Below, piece after piece: positions 30,784 to 38,367 of a stretch of 54,412 nt of DNA. The stretch is from a virus, in IMG/VR virus record IMGVR_UViG_3300027710_000034, positions 1-54,412 of that record; one strand, 5' to 3'. Position 1 is the first letter of the stretch. Every line of letters starts with the position of its first letter. Under the pieces are notes generated by a model. The model was given only the letters and a program-made list of their open reading frames with translations, made no database searches and was not told the DNA's origin. The translations under genes were made by a program, and so were the position numbers.

Positions 30784-31344
30784 ATGGCAAATCATGTTAC
30801 ATCGCGTGTCGAAATAGATTGTAATGAAGCAGCACAAGTCCTTGTTGAGCAGTGGGCATCTGCTATTGATGCAATGGAAGTTGATCCGCCCAATGGTAAT
30901 GGTTGTAAATATGTCTGGAACATAATGGAAAATGTTCCTGCTGATGTGACACATCAGTGGACTGCTGACAACATCGGCACCAAGTGGTGTTACTTTGACG
31001 ACATGTATGACAATACATTTGTCATGACATCTGCGTGGGACTGGCCGATTAAATTCATAGATTGGATGACGGCACAAATTCTAGCAATCGATGAAGATGC
31101 ATGTATCACAGTCACCTTTGAAGACGAAGGTGCAAACTTTGCTGGGTATCATATCTACACGAAACTCGGTGAACGTGGTGATACCATTGATTGGGATGAC
31201 CTCGTGCAGATGGTATCTGAGGCATTACCAGAGATAACTGAACTCGAAGAAGGCAGTGATGCATATTTTGACATGTTGTATGATAACATCTGGGATGCTA
31301 TTTACAAATGGCAAGAAGAACAAATCGACCAAAAAGGAAACTGA
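30784..31344 (+). CDS. Api92/DUF1281-like ferredoxin-fold protein
   Basis: A 186-residue acidic protein. MANHVTSRVEID at the start, NIGTKWCYFD in the middle, a SAWDWPIKFIDWM segment and FEDEGANFAGYH match the Api92-like family found on mobile elements and phages. The function of the family is unsettled. Ribosome-binding site AAGGGAA. Confidence 0.8.
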   Translation: MANHVTSRVEIDCNEAAQVLVEQWASAIDAMEVDPPNGNGCKYVWNIMENVPADVTHQWTADNIGTKWCYFDDMYDNTFVMTSAWDWPIKFIDWMTAQILAIDEDACITVTFEDEGANFAGYHIYTKLGERGDTIDWDDLVQMVSEALPEITELEEGSDAYFDMLYDNIWDAIYKWQEEQIDQKGN

Positions 31345-31346
31345 GT

Positions 31347-31550
31347 ATGATTCATAGTGTATTTGATATTGTTCCACGCAATGTAGCAATTTCTCTTGTT
31401 TGTGGTGATGCTGACATTTTTAATGTTGGGTATTATGATAAATTGTATGCATATTATGCATCTGACATGCCATATGGTGTTGCCAAGGCACGGACAGGTG
31501 ATCCAGATGAGTGGATTCTTAATCGACTAGAAGAAGATCTCGGTGTATGA
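31347..31550 (+). CDS. Hypothetical small protein
   Basis: A 67-residue protein rich in Tyr and Asp (GYYDKLYAYYASDMPYG) starting at 31347 after AAAGGAAA. Upstream in-frame starts lie in the previous gene. Stop overlaps the next ATG. Confidence 0.65.
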   Translation: MIHSVFDIVPRNVAISLVCGDADIFNVGYYDKLYAYYASDMPYGVAKARTGDPDEWILNRLEEDLGV

Positions 31551-31723
31551 GGTACGAACTCCGCCGTTGGACTGATCAGTCTAGATCTTCGTTTGTAGTC
31601 AGACAAAAGTCTGATGATTACGGTGCAATCAACCAGCAGTTTAATCGTGCGTTTTTTGCATCCAGCGAACCAAATTTGTTACACATTGTAGATACGGAGG
31701 AAGAACATGCGATGCAGAATTAA
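31547..31723 (+). CDS. Hypothetical small protein
   Basis: A 58-residue protein opening MRYELRRWTDQSRSSFVV; the end is acidic. It overlaps the previous stop by ATGA and the next gene by 17 bp, the packing typical of this region, which is the main support for it. Confidence 0.55.
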   Translation: MRYELRRWTDQSRSSFVVRQKSDDYGAINQQFNRAFFASSEPNLLHIVDTEEEHAMQN

Positions 31724-31880
31724 CAGTGACGATTGGGAAGATTTAGGTAAAGTATATTTCGTGCACGCACTGAACAATCGGGCAAACTCTACCGCAGTGG
31801 CACTTGTTCTAGAGGATGATGGCGGTAACATCCACAAGCGAGTCGTGGCATCGCATCAGATTGAATGGGTTGAAGAATAA
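31707..31880 (+). CDS. Hypothetical small protein
   Basis: A 57-residue beta-rich protein (VYFVHALNNR, AVALVLEDDGG) with GGAGGAAG ahead of ATG 31707. The stop overlaps the next ATG. Function unknown. Confidence 0.6.
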   Translation: MRCRINSDDWEDLGKVYFVHALNNRANSTAVALVLEDDGGNIHKRVVASHQIEWVEE

Positions 31881-32269
31881 TGGCAATTTATAATGGACCT
31901 CCTACTGGAAATCCAGGAGCAACACCGTTCAAACCGATGGACTGGGATAGTATCAGTATCCCATATGATCAATCGCATAGCATTACAGCGGTCAACACTC
32001 TCGGAACGACCATCAGTCTTCCAGGTGAACTGCTTGATTTCCAGATGAAGCATGATCTTGATTACATTAGAGCATCTGGTCTTCCCGAGGAAGACTTGAA
32101 TAATCTTCTGAAAAAAGAAATGGCAACGAAATTGGCACAGAAGATGATGGACGATGGTCATATCCTGTTCACCAAGCAGACAGATTTGGCAGATAATTCT
32201 ATTCGCTATCGTGCATACACATGGGTGGGCAACAAAGATTTCATTGAACAGCAGAGAAAAAGAAAATAG
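31880..32269 (+). CDS. Hypothetical protein
   Basis: A 129-residue protein. The Gly/Pro-rich start (YNGPPTGNPGATPF) is followed by a helical middle and a basic tail. LPEEDLNNLLKKEMATKLAQ is a clear amphipathic helix. No family recognised. Confidence 0.72.
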   Translation: MAIYNGPPTGNPGATPFKPMDWDSISIPYDQSHSITAVNTLGTTISLPGELLDFQMKHDLDYIRASGLPEEDLNNLLKKEMATKLAQKMMDDGHILFTKQTDLADNSIRYRAYTWVGNKDFIEQQRKRK

Positions 32270-32273
32270 GGGC

Positions 32274-32302
32274 TTGACTTTTTCGAGAAAATCGAGTATA
32301 GT
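32274..32302 (+). promoter_or_regulatory. Sigma70-like promoter
   Basis: TTGACT at 32274-32279, 17-bp spacer, TATAGT at 32297-32302. Confidence 0.85.
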
Positions 32303-32336
32303 GGTTATATTGATTGAGTGAAAAGGAAAATTGATT

Positions 32337-32687
32337 ATGACGATTTCGAAGTTTGACCGCACCTCGCTGAACACCCTCCGCTCTGACCTGCAGGCAGTGC
32401 TTGATGCATATGCCGCCAACCATGGTCTTGAGTTTGACATTGGCGGCATTCGCTTCAGCGAAGCAGAAGCAACCATCAAGGTTGTGTCAAAGATCAAGGG
32501 TGCTGTGACTCGCACCGACCTGAACCTTCAGCGCATGATGCAGGCATATGGTCTGGTTGCAGAAAAGAACGGTCGCAAGTTGGTTCGCTACGATGTCCGT
32601 AAACCAAAGTATCCGTTCATCTATGAAGAAAACGGCAAGCAGTTTAAGACGACTGCCGACCGTGCTAAGTATCTTTTTGCAGCGTAA
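32337..32687 (+). CDS. Hypothetical protein
   Basis: A 116-residue basic protein behind AAAAGGAAA. The order of a helix (LNTLRSDLQAVLDAYAANHG), strands (FDIGGIRFSEAEATIKVV) and a C-terminal VRYDVRKPKYPFIYEENG with an aromatic ending suggests a small nucleic-acid-binding fold. I cannot name the family. Confidence 0.75.
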   Translation: MTISKFDRTSLNTLRSDLQAVLDAYAANHGLEFDIGGIRFSEAEATIKVVSKIKGAVTRTDLNLQRMMQAYGLVAEKNGRKLVRYDVRKPKYPFIYEENGKQFKTTADRAKYLFAA

Positions 32688-32699
32688 GGAAGTTTGATT

Positions 32700-32933
32700 A
32701 TGTTTGGATTGTATGTAATTGTTGCCATTGTTCTTGGTTTGTTTTGTGCGTATCGTATGGGACAGGTAGATGACTACACTCGCCGAGAGATTGGTCCGCT
32801 ATTGTCCTTTTGTGTTTTGTTCTGGCCGCTAGTGCTTATCTTTGGTATCATAGCAGGTCCATTCGTTGGTGTCTATTACCTCGGACATAGGAAGCGTGAA
32901 GCAGCACGTGCTGCAGCAAAGGACAAGCAATGA
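32700..32933 (+). CDS. Small two-helix membrane protein
   Basis: A 77-residue protein with membrane segments at about 2-19 and 34-60 and a basic, Ala-rich tail. ATG 32700 after AAGGAAG. The stop overlaps the next ATG. Confidence 0.68.
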   Translation: MFGLYVIVAIVLGLFCAYRMGQVDDYTRREIGPLLSFCVLFWPLVLIFGIIAGPFVGVYYLGHRKREAARAAAKDKQ

Positions 32934-33187
32934 GCAACACTGGCATGACATTGTGTCCTCCTAGTTTTGTTCATGCCCCACCACCGCCACCAGCATGGAC
33001 CATGTTTCTACCTGAGAAGATGGAACTGCGTGTTGTAGAGTATACCAAGACAGATAACAGTGGTATCGAACGCATTGTCAAGGTAGAACTGCAATATTGC
33101 ATGCACAATTTCGACCAATATGGTAACAGAACACACTCAACTCCATGGGAATCAGTCGAGCGTGTGAAGATTAACATGGATGCTTGA
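32930..33187 (+). CDS. Hypothetical protein with proline stretch
   Basis: An 85-residue protein. A Pro-rich stretch (APPPPPAW) in the N-terminal part is followed by beta-prone sequence. No enzymatic motif. Overlaps both neighbours. Confidence 0.65.
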   Translation: MSNTGMTLCPPSFVHAPPPPPAWTMFLPEKMELRVVEYTKTDNSGIERIVKVELQYCMHNFDQYGNRTHSTPWESVERVKINMDA

Positions 33188-33458
33188 TCTGCGCGAACCA
33201 CATGAGATAATTCGCCAGCGTCGACACCAGATGCTGGTGCACTCATATCTGTATTATGTCAAGGATTCTCCCGTAATCACTGATGACAAGTGGCAGCAGT
33301 GGGCAAATGAACTGACAGATCTACAAACACGACATCCAGAAGCAGCAAAACTGGACTTCTATGATGAAGTGTTTGTTGATTGGGATGGTTCAACTGGCAT
33401 GCACTTACCATTTGATCCTTGGTTAGAGAAAAGAGTAAAGGAACTATATAATGTCTGA
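33180..33458 (+). CDS. Free-standing LigA N-terminal (Ia) domain-like protein
   Basis: A 92-residue protein in which residues 12-55 resemble subdomain Ia of NAD-dependent DNA ligases, which binds NMN: a helical start, YLYYVKDSPVITDDKWQQWA, then LTDLQTRHPE. No adenylation or later domain is present, so this is not a ligase by itself. It may bind NAD/NMN or be a domesticated fragment. The ATG overlaps the previous gene. Confidence 0.65.
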   Translation: MLDLREPHEIIRQRRHQMLVHSYLYYVKDSPVITDDKWQQWANELTDLQTRHPEAAKLDFYDEVFVDWDGSTGMHLPFDPWLEKRVKELYNV

Positions 33459-33615
33459 GAAATTGAACTTGCTTCGTGAAGAAACACGACGCTACTATCA
33501 TCGCCAAGATGGCGGTATCATCTTGAAGATTGAAGAAAAGACTTTCATCGGAATGAGAGATGGCGAAGAAATTTGGGAAACTAAAGTAAAAACAATCCCG
33601 TTAATTGAGGAGTAA
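33451..33615 (+). CDS. Hypothetical small protein
   Basis: A 54-residue charged protein, helical at the start (REETRRYYHRQDGG) then beta-rich. Starts inside the previous gene after AAAGGAA. Function unknown. Confidence 0.6.
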   Translation: MSEKLNLLREETRRYYHRQDGGIILKIEEKTFIGMRDGEEIWETKVKTIPLIEE

Positions 33616-33619
33616 TAAC

Positions 33620-34165
33620 ATGGAAAATTGGAAAGTACACCCTGACATTGTTCCCAATGTCGTATTTAAGACTCGCGTTCGCGATGACTCCATCGAGGGT
33701 CCAAATCCCTATCGTTGGCAGGAACGGACTAGTTTCGATTACTTTGCAAATAAGCGAGTAGTTCTGTTCTCCCTTCCAGGTGCATTCACACCCACCTGTT
33801 CTACTTACCAACTGCCTGATTTTGAGAAACTGCATCTGGAGTTTCATGATCATGGTATTGATGAGATCTACTGCATGTCAGTGAACGATGCATTCGTAAT
33901 GAACTGCTGGGCGAAGGATCAGAATCTAGAGAATGTCAAGGTAATTCCTGATGGTTCTGGTGTCTTTACTCGTGATATGGGCATGCTGGTAAGCAAGGAC
34001 AATCTTGGATTCGGTATTCGTTCATGGCGGTATGCAGTCATTGTTGACAATGGTCGCATTGAACAGTGGTTCATCGAACCAGGAAAGACTCATGAAGCAG
34101 AGGATGATCCATATGGTGAAACTTCGCCGCAGAACATTCTAGAATGGTTAAAGAAAAATCATTGA
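33620..34165 (+). CDS. Peroxiredoxin, Prx5/AhpC-TSA type
   Basis: A 181-residue thiol peroxidase. VVLFSLPGAFTPTCS places the peroxidatic cysteine at residue 60 in the PxxxT/SxxC context of the Prx5 class; a downstream arginine in IRSWRYAVIVDNG matches the conserved active-site arginine region. It would reduce hydrogen or organic peroxides in the host cytoplasm during infection, with reductant from host or phage thiols. ATG 33620 follows GAGGAG. A phage-encoded peroxiredoxin is uncommon. Confidence 0.9.
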   Translation: MENWKVHPDIVPNVVFKTRVRDDSIEGPNPYRWQERTSFDYFANKRVVLFSLPGAFTPTCSTYQLPDFEKLHLEFHDHGIDEIYCMSVNDAFVMNCWAKDQNLENVKVIPDGSGVFTRDMGMLVSKDNLGFGIRSWRYAVIVDNGRIEQWFIEPGKTHEAEDDPYGETSPQNILEWLKKNH

Positions 34166-34190
34166 CTTTTGCCTAGTTTTAGGGTAGAAT
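34162..34190 (+). promoter_or_regulatory. Sigma70-like promoter
   Basis: TTGACT at 34162-34167, 17-bp spacer, TAGAAT at 34185-34190, overlapping the end of the peroxiredoxin gene. Confidence 0.8.
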
Positions 34191-34217
34191 GGTAATACTA
34201 AGAAAAGGAACTAGATT

Positions 34218-34505
34218 ATGATTGATATTTTGACCAATACTAAAGATGCCAGTGTTTTTGACAAGTTTGACCAACTGCGTATCTCTGAATCTCGACTAGA
34301 TTCCACCATTCGTTACTTCCCTGAGAGCAGTGAGATTGCTCGGCAGAAGTTTATCATTGCAGATCTACAGTCCAACATGACCAGTGCTGAACTGGTTGAG
34401 TATGATACAATCAAGAATGCAGTTGCCACTGCTGAAGAACTCAAGAAGCAACGTGCTGCTGACATCAAGCGCATGAACGAAAACCGTGATAGTCAGAGCA
34501 TCTAA
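34218..34505 (+). CDS. Hypothetical helical protein
   Basis: A 95-residue protein, largely helical with ATAEELKKQRAADIKRMNE at the end as a likely coiled coil. AAAAGGAA ribosome-binding site. Stop overlaps the next ATG. Confidence 0.72.
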   Translation: MIDILTNTKDASVFDKFDQLRISESRLDSTIRYFPESSEIARQKFIIADLQSNMTSAELVEYDTIKNAVATAEELKKQRAADIKRMNENRDSQSI

Positions 34506-34702
34506 TGGGACACTATGATGATGAACCACGTCGTCCATGGGGGCAAACTTGGCGTGATCAGTGGCCGCACAACATCCGAGGTAAGTCGGCAGATGTTGTC
34601 ATTCTGGATGAATACACTGAAAATCTAGGTGATGCACTGAATACGCACATGGCAGACTCATACAAGCAGACTGCATTAGATAAACTGTTCGGAGTAAAAT
34701 AA
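34505..34702 (+). CDS. Hypothetical small protein
   Basis: A 65-residue protein with a Trp/Arg-rich start (RRPWGQTWRDQWPHN) and an acidic helical end. No motif. Coupled to both neighbours. Confidence 0.62.
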   Translation: MGHYDDEPRRPWGQTWRDQWPHNIRGKSADVVILDEYTENLGDALNTHMADSYKQTALDKLFGVK

Positions 34703-34836
34703 TGACTGAGCAAGAATGGAAGAAACTACCACTACCAACTGAATCACCACTGATTCCGTATAAGCGATATCGTGGTAGCAAGGTAACATGGTCGAGTGGC
34801 AAGACTGCCTACTACTGGGTGGAGTATCACTTTTGA
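34702..34836 (+). CDS. Very small hypothetical protein
   Basis: A 44-residue basic protein, PLIPYKRYRGSKVTWSSG then a beta-like end (TAYYWVEYHF). ATG overlaps the previous stop. The next gene begins inside it. Confidence 0.5.
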   Translation: MTEQEWKKLPLPTESPLIPYKRYRGSKVTWSSGKTAYYWVEYHF

Positions 34837-35066
34837 TTGTAACTTACCTACCATGGTTGATGTCTGCCATGACTATCTGGATGACGTTGCTGGCAGGTAA
34901 CAATCATCCACGTGCATGGGCAGTTGGACTGATCAATCAGGTGTTCTGGGTAACATGGATTATTGCCAGTCAGACGTGGGGACTGATTCCCATGAGCATT
35001 GCACTGGGCATTGTCTATGCTCGTAATCATTTTAAATGGAATACAAAGGAGAAATCTAATGCTTGA
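34788..35066 (+). CDS. Small polytopic membrane protein
   Basis: A 92-residue protein with three membrane segments (about 7-33, 44-63, 65-80) joined by short loops. It starts inside the preceding small gene. A start at a TTG near 34833 would remove the first helix; the longer form is preferred for its complete first segment. Confidence 0.62.
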   Translation: MVEWQDCLLLGGVSLLIVTYLPWLMSAMTIWMTLLAGNNHPRAWAVGLINQVFWVTWIIASQTWGLIPMSIALGIVYARNHFKWNTKEKSNA

Positions 35067-35475
35067 ATGTTTAATTATGGGTGACAGTATCGCAGTTGGC
35101 ACCAAGATGTTTGCACCCACTGAGTGCGTATCCTACTCCAAGGGTGGATACAACACGTGGCAGTGGAACAAACGCTGGGGTAGCACACCACTGGAAGCAA
35201 AGACTGTAGTAATCAGTCTGGGTACCAATGATCACAACGGTGTGAATACCTTCAAAGAACTGTCGAAGGTTCGATATCGTATTCGCTCCGTGAAGGTCGT
35301 ATGGATTATGCCTCCGTGTAACAGTGGATTCTGCAAACCCAAGGTAAATGCCGTCGTAAAGCAGATTGCTGCACAATACAATGATGTCACTATCTCTACA
35401 TCCTATGTCCAACCTGACAAAATCCATCCATCATGGCGTGGATACAAGGATCTGGTAAAGAAGTCTGGTATCTGA
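35059..35475 (+). CDS. SGNH/GDSL-type hydrolase
   Basis: A 138-residue compact esterase-fold protein. Block I is MGDSIAVG with the nucleophile S10, block III is ISLGTND (N57), and DKIHPSWRGY supplies the Asp/His pair (D120, H123). It has no signal peptide, so it would act in the cytoplasm or on virions; typical reactions are removal of acetyl or acyl groups from sugars or lipids. Start ATG 35059 after AAAGGAG. Confidence 0.83.
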   Translation: MLECLIMGDSIAVGTKMFAPTECVSYSKGGYNTWQWNKRWGSTPLEAKTVVISLGTNDHNGVNTFKELSKVRYRIRSVKVVWIMPPCNSGFCKPKVNAVVKQIAAQYNDVTISTSYVQPDKIHPSWRGYKDLVKKSGI

Positions 35476-35476
35476 C

Positions 35477-35611
35477 ATGAATCAGAAGGAAAAACTCCTT
35501 CAACGATATAAAGAGGCACTCGAGCGTATCGAAAGGTTCGGACACTCACATGGACACGGACATGGATACACCTGTGCAAATATAGCAGAGAAGGCACTGA
35601 AGAATGAGTGA
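35477..35611 (+). CDS. Very small His-rich protein
   Basis: A 44-residue protein with GHSHGHGHG in the middle, a possible metal-binding tract, flanked by helices. ATG lies one base after the previous stop. It overlaps the next gene by 8 bp. Confidence 0.5.
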   Translation: MNQKEKLLQRYKEALERIERFGHSHGHGHGYTCANIAEKALKNE

Positions 35612-35807
35612 TGCACCATATCTCGGTCGAACACTTGAGGATGCACTGAATCGTGCTGATCTAGACAAGAAAATCCTACCACAATTTGCACAGGTATTTC
35701 CAGCAGACTATGATTGTATTATCCTTGCTGAGTATATACGTATACTCGAGGCAGTCTGCGGTCCACATCTAAAACTTGGCAATGCTGGGTATCCTGTGGA
35801 TGACTAG
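35604..35807 (+). CDS. Hypothetical small protein
   Basis: A 67-residue acidic helical protein (TLEDALNRADLDKKILPQF, CIILAEYIRILEAVCG). Overlaps neighbours on both sides. Function unknown. Confidence 0.62.
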   Translation: MSDAPYLGRTLEDALNRADLDKKILPQFAQVFPADYDCIILAEYIRILEAVCGPHLKLGNAGYPVDD

Positions 35808-36348
35808 AGAGGAAAAGATCCAAGCAGCAATAGAAGCAGCAATGGAACGTGCTCGCAATGATCCTGTGAATCGCGAAGCATTTGTATATCTCTGGTATGA
35901 TGGTAACACACATAAATTCTATCTCGGTTGGCATCTTGGAACTCCTAATGATGGATATACCCATTCCTCAACTGTAATGCCAAAATTTACTGCTGACAAC
36001 ATTCCTCCTGGATTTCGCAGACGCATTCTTGCGTATGGAACACGTGATGAGATGATTGCACTAGAAGAACGATTATTGACTGATCGATACTTCCATGGTA
36101 AAAAGATGAAAGATCTGAATGAGGCAGAAACAAACCGAATCTTAGAGAAACACTATGGTATAAAATCCAAGGAAGATAAACATAAACCTACTTCTCGCTG
36201 GCACAAGTATTACAACGAAGGAATCGAGTGGAAATTTAAAAAGAAGCACCAGTATGATAGTGACAAGGATCGCGAAGTAAGAGCATTTAAAAAGTGGCGT
36301 CGTGTAGGTGGCATGAGTGCTAGTAAAGCAATGAAGAATGTGTGGTAA
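35800..36348 (+). CDS. GIY-YIG-like homing-type protein
   Basis: A 182-residue basic protein starting at ATG 35800. FVYLWYDGNTHKFYLGWHLG (28-47) has the two-strand spacing of GIY-YIG nucleases with the second motif reading FYLG; an Arg-rich helix (FRRRILAYG) and a glutamate (EERLL) follow, with a Lys/Arg-rich C-terminal DNA-binding-like region ending MSASKAMKNVW. It is related in pattern to the 4108 gene. Probably a homing endonuclease relative; activity uncertain. Confidence 0.6.
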   Translation: MTREEKIQAAIEAAMERARNDPVNREAFVYLWYDGNTHKFYLGWHLGTPNDGYTHSSTVMPKFTADNIPPGFRRRILAYGTRDEMIALEERLLTDRYFHGKKMKDLNEAETNRILEKHYGIKSKEDKHKPTSRWHKYYNEGIEWKFKKKHQYDSDKDREVRAFKKWRRVGGMSASKAMKNVW

Positions 36349-36354
36349 AAACAA

Positions 36355-36383
36355 TTGACTTTTGTGTAGATTTTTAGTATAAT
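36355..36383 (+). promoter_or_regulatory. Sigma70-like promoter
   Basis: TTGACT at 36355-36360, 17-bp spacer, TATAAT at 36378-36383. Confidence 0.85.
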
Positions 36384-36421
36384 GTATGAATAATGGTGAA
36401 ACAATAAGGAGTGATTATATT

Positions 36422-36697
36422 ATGAAACGTAGCAAAACACACGGTGTTGTATATCGCAAAACAGTCAGTGAACGGCATCTAACATTACCATTCGAGGGTG
36501 TCCCAAAACTCGTAGTAACAACTAAGTACTGCCCATGCTGTGATAGTCATCTACCACTGGCACACTTTTATCTGAAGTCTGAATTTCCTGGTGATGAACG
36601 ACTGCGCAATCAATGCGTAGAGTGCTGGGATGAACATAATGGACGCAATCGCGAAAAATCTCCTGATGCATCTGCCTCTCTGGTAGCGCTGTTCTAA
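36422..36697 (+). CDS. Zinc-hook protein, endonuclease VII N-terminus-like
   Basis: A 91-residue basic protein; ATG 36422 follows AAGGAG. YCPCC (37-41) and QCVECWDEHNGR (64-75) form a four-cysteine zinc site separated by HFYLKSEFPGDERLR, the arrangement seen at the start of T4 endonuclease VII-like and HNH proteins. The catalytic part is missing, so it is a binding module or a fragment. Confidence 0.68.
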   Translation: MKRSKTHGVVYRKTVSERHLTLPFEGVPKLVVTTKYCPCCDSHLPLAHFYLKSEFPGDERLRNQCVECWDEHNGRNREKSPDASASLVALF

Positions 36698-36829
36698 ATG
36701 ACTGATGAACAACTAATCGCCCATGCGCTGTATGTATACTGGCAACAGGCACAGTATACCCCAGAACATAAACTCGCTACTCGTGCGTATGAATTATATG
36801 AAAAATATAGCAACAATCCCACTCGATAA
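36698..36829 (+). CDS. Very small helical protein
   Basis: A 43-residue helical protein rich in Tyr (HALYVYWQQAQY, AYELYEKYSNN). It begins right after the previous stop and overlaps the next ORF. No function known. Confidence 0.5.
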   Translation: MTDEQLIAHALYVYWQQAQYTPEHKLATRAYELYEKYSNNPTR

Positions 36830-36923
36830 GAACAATCGTATGCTGCGTATCGGATTCGGTAAGCACAATGGCAGATGGTTTGCACGTATAGATCTATGGT
36901 ATATTGGAGTAAGAATCTCATGA
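36798..36923 (+). CDS. Very small basic protein
   Basis: A 41-residue basic beta-prone protein (RMLRIGFGKHNGRWFARID). Its ATG is inside the previous gene; its stop overlaps the next ATG, which supports it. Confidence 0.45.
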   Translation: MKNIATIPLDKNNRMLRIGFGKHNGRWFARIDLWYIGVRIS

Positions 36924-37015
36924 TAAAATACATAGTTGAAAACATCAGTGAATATGGTCCACTGGAATGGAGCATGGTAGTATCAATCCTAGTAGCACTG
37001 ATACTCCTGGCATGA
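36920..37015 (+). CDS. 31-residue membrane peptide
   Basis: A single-helix peptide (WSMVVSILVALILLA at the end). It overlaps both neighbours by 4 bp, typical of real genes in this region, but length alone leaves it uncertain. Confidence 0.4.
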   Translation: MIKYIVENISEYGPLEWSMVVSILVALILLA

Positions 37016-37395
37016 TATTTCACGCTGATAGAACAACACCCAAGGACGGTCGCATCTTTGTATTCGGATCGAATCGAGGCGGCAAGCATGGTGCAGGTGC
37101 TGCACTGGAAGCAAGACTACGATTCGGTGCATTGCTAGGTCATGGTGAAGGTTTGGTGGGTAATTCATATGCAATCCCCACCAAGACTGCGAACTTCGAA
37201 TGCCTGTCACTGGAAGAAATCGAGCAATATGTGGAAACATTTGTTCTATTCACGCTGGAGAATCCAGACATGCAGTTCTTCGTAACACGTGTCGGATGCG
37301 GTCTGGCAGGCAATAAAGACGAGGACGTTGCACCCATGTTCCGTGGTGCAATCAACTGTTCATTCCCAGAGAACTGGAGGAGTTATCTGACATGA
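37012..37395 (+). CDS. Macro-domain-like phage protein (A1S_2505 type)
   Basis: A 127-residue protein. RIFVFGSNRGGKHGAGAA near the start, GNSYAIPTK in the middle and FFVTRVGCGLAGNKDEDVAP near the end match a phage/bacterial family with a macro-like ADP-ribose-binding core. It may bind or hydrolyse ADP-ribose derivatives, for example NAD-derived signals of host defence; this is inference from fold. ATG 37012 overlaps the previous stop. Confidence 0.75.
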   Translation: MIFHADRTTPKDGRIFVFGSNRGGKHGAGAALEARLRFGALLGHGEGLVGNSYAIPTKTANFECLSLEEIEQYVETFVLFTLENPDMQFFVTRVGCGLAGNKDEDVAPMFRGAINCSFPENWRSYLT

Positions 37396-37715
37396 CTGAT
37401 GATGGTTACCCAACTGATGAAGAACTGCGGTTAATCTCTAACTGGTCTGTGAAGGATATTCCTGGATGGTTTGCATTTGTTCAATCTCTCTGGGCATTGA
37501 CTGACTGGAAGATCGAAGATGCAGTAGATGATATATCCGAACGTCCTGTAACTCGCTACACAATAAGCACTGGTGGATGGTCTGGTAATGAGGAACTGAT
37601 TGGTGCAATGCAACGTAACTGGTTGCTGTGGAGTCTTACATGGGTGCAGTCTCGCCGTGGTGGACAGTATATTTTTGAAGAATACCCATTGTTTCCTGCG
37701 AGTAAACAAAAATGA
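37392..37715 (+). CDS. Hypothetical protein
   Basis: A 107-residue protein rich in Trp (SNWSVKDIPGWFAFVQSLW), with RYTISTGGWSGNEELIGAM in the middle. This GWSGNE-type pattern recurs in phage hypotheticals of unknown role. Overlaps neighbours by 4 bp. Confidence 0.72.
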   Translation: MTDDGYPTDEELRLISNWSVKDIPGWFAFVQSLWALTDWKIEDAVDDISERPVTRYTISTGGWSGNEELIGAMQRNWLLWSLTWVQSRRGGQYIFEEYPLFPASKQK

Positions 37716-37885
37716 ATAATTTTCTCATCGAAAAAGACCTAGGATATACGAACTACACCAATGGTAAGTATGTCACTGAGGATAATGCTACACACATTGC
37801 AGTGCATGAACATGGTGCATTAGTAATAAAGGAATATGAGAGAGCATCATTGGAGTCAGTGATACTGGAGGTGATGAATGGGTGA
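37712..37885 (+). CDS. Hypothetical small protein
   Basis: A 57-residue acidic protein (LGYTNYTNGKYVTEDNATH). Coupled to the previous gene by a 4-bp overlap and to the next by 8 bp. Confidence 0.58.
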   Translation: MNNFLIEKDLGYTNYTNGKYVTEDNATHIAVHEHGALVIKEYERASLESVILEVMNG

Positions 37886-38042
37886 TGATTATAAAGATGC
37901 ACTGATAGAGAAAATCCACACATGGACGTATGATACACTGAATGATGATGCTAAACTTGCTGCGTGGAAGGCATATGGTAACTTCCGTATTCCATCTGAG
38001 AAAGAAATCGCATTAGATGAACTGTTCGAGGGAGTAAAGTAA
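37878..38042 (+). CDS. Hypothetical small protein
   Basis: A 54-residue acidic helical protein with GGAGG 5 bases before the ATG. KLAAWKAYGNFRIPSEKEIA in the middle. No family recognised. Confidence 0.62.
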   Translation: MGDDYKDALIEKIHTWTYDTLNDDAKLAAWKAYGNFRIPSEKEIALDELFEGVK

Positions 38043-38189
38043 ATGATAATGATTGGTGTAGCATTATTGTTATTGAATGTAATGTTTGTAGTGATTGATG
38101 TAAAGAATGAGCGTATACGTAAGGGAACACTAATGAATGCAGCAGCAGTTGGTTGTATATTGACTACTCTATTGCATTTGGTATTATAA
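38043..38189 (+). CDS. Very small membrane protein
   Basis: A 48-residue protein with two hydrophobic segments (2-19, 32-48). The start codon directly follows the previous stop. Last gene before a hairpin and a non-coding gap. Confidence 0.55.
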   Translation: MIMIGVALLLLNVMFVVIDVKNERIRKGTLMNAAAVGCILTTLLHLVL

Positions 38190-38213
38190 AGTTAGTACTT
38201 TTCGCTAACTTTT
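38189..38213 (+). terminator. Weak intrinsic terminator
   Basis: AAGTTAG pairs with CTAACTT around a 9-base loop, followed by a short T tract. Confidence 0.45.
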
Positions 38214-38367
38214 AGTGTTTTGCACGTCTTGAACTGGTCTTGAATTAGGTGGATGTGTGGATGCCTGTAGTGACCTGTGGAGACTGGTATAAAAGGACAC
38301 CCAAAGAAATCCCACACATCGCGCCACACTGATTTAAAAAATTAATCACACAGTCACCACATTTCCC
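38214..38367 (+). other. Non-coding gap with long inverted repeat
   Basis: About 150 bases with no ORF. GATGTGTGG (38252-38260) is complementary to CCACACATC (38312-38320), and GTG/CAC-rich segments repeat nearby, so an RNA structure is possible. Confidence 0.35.
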
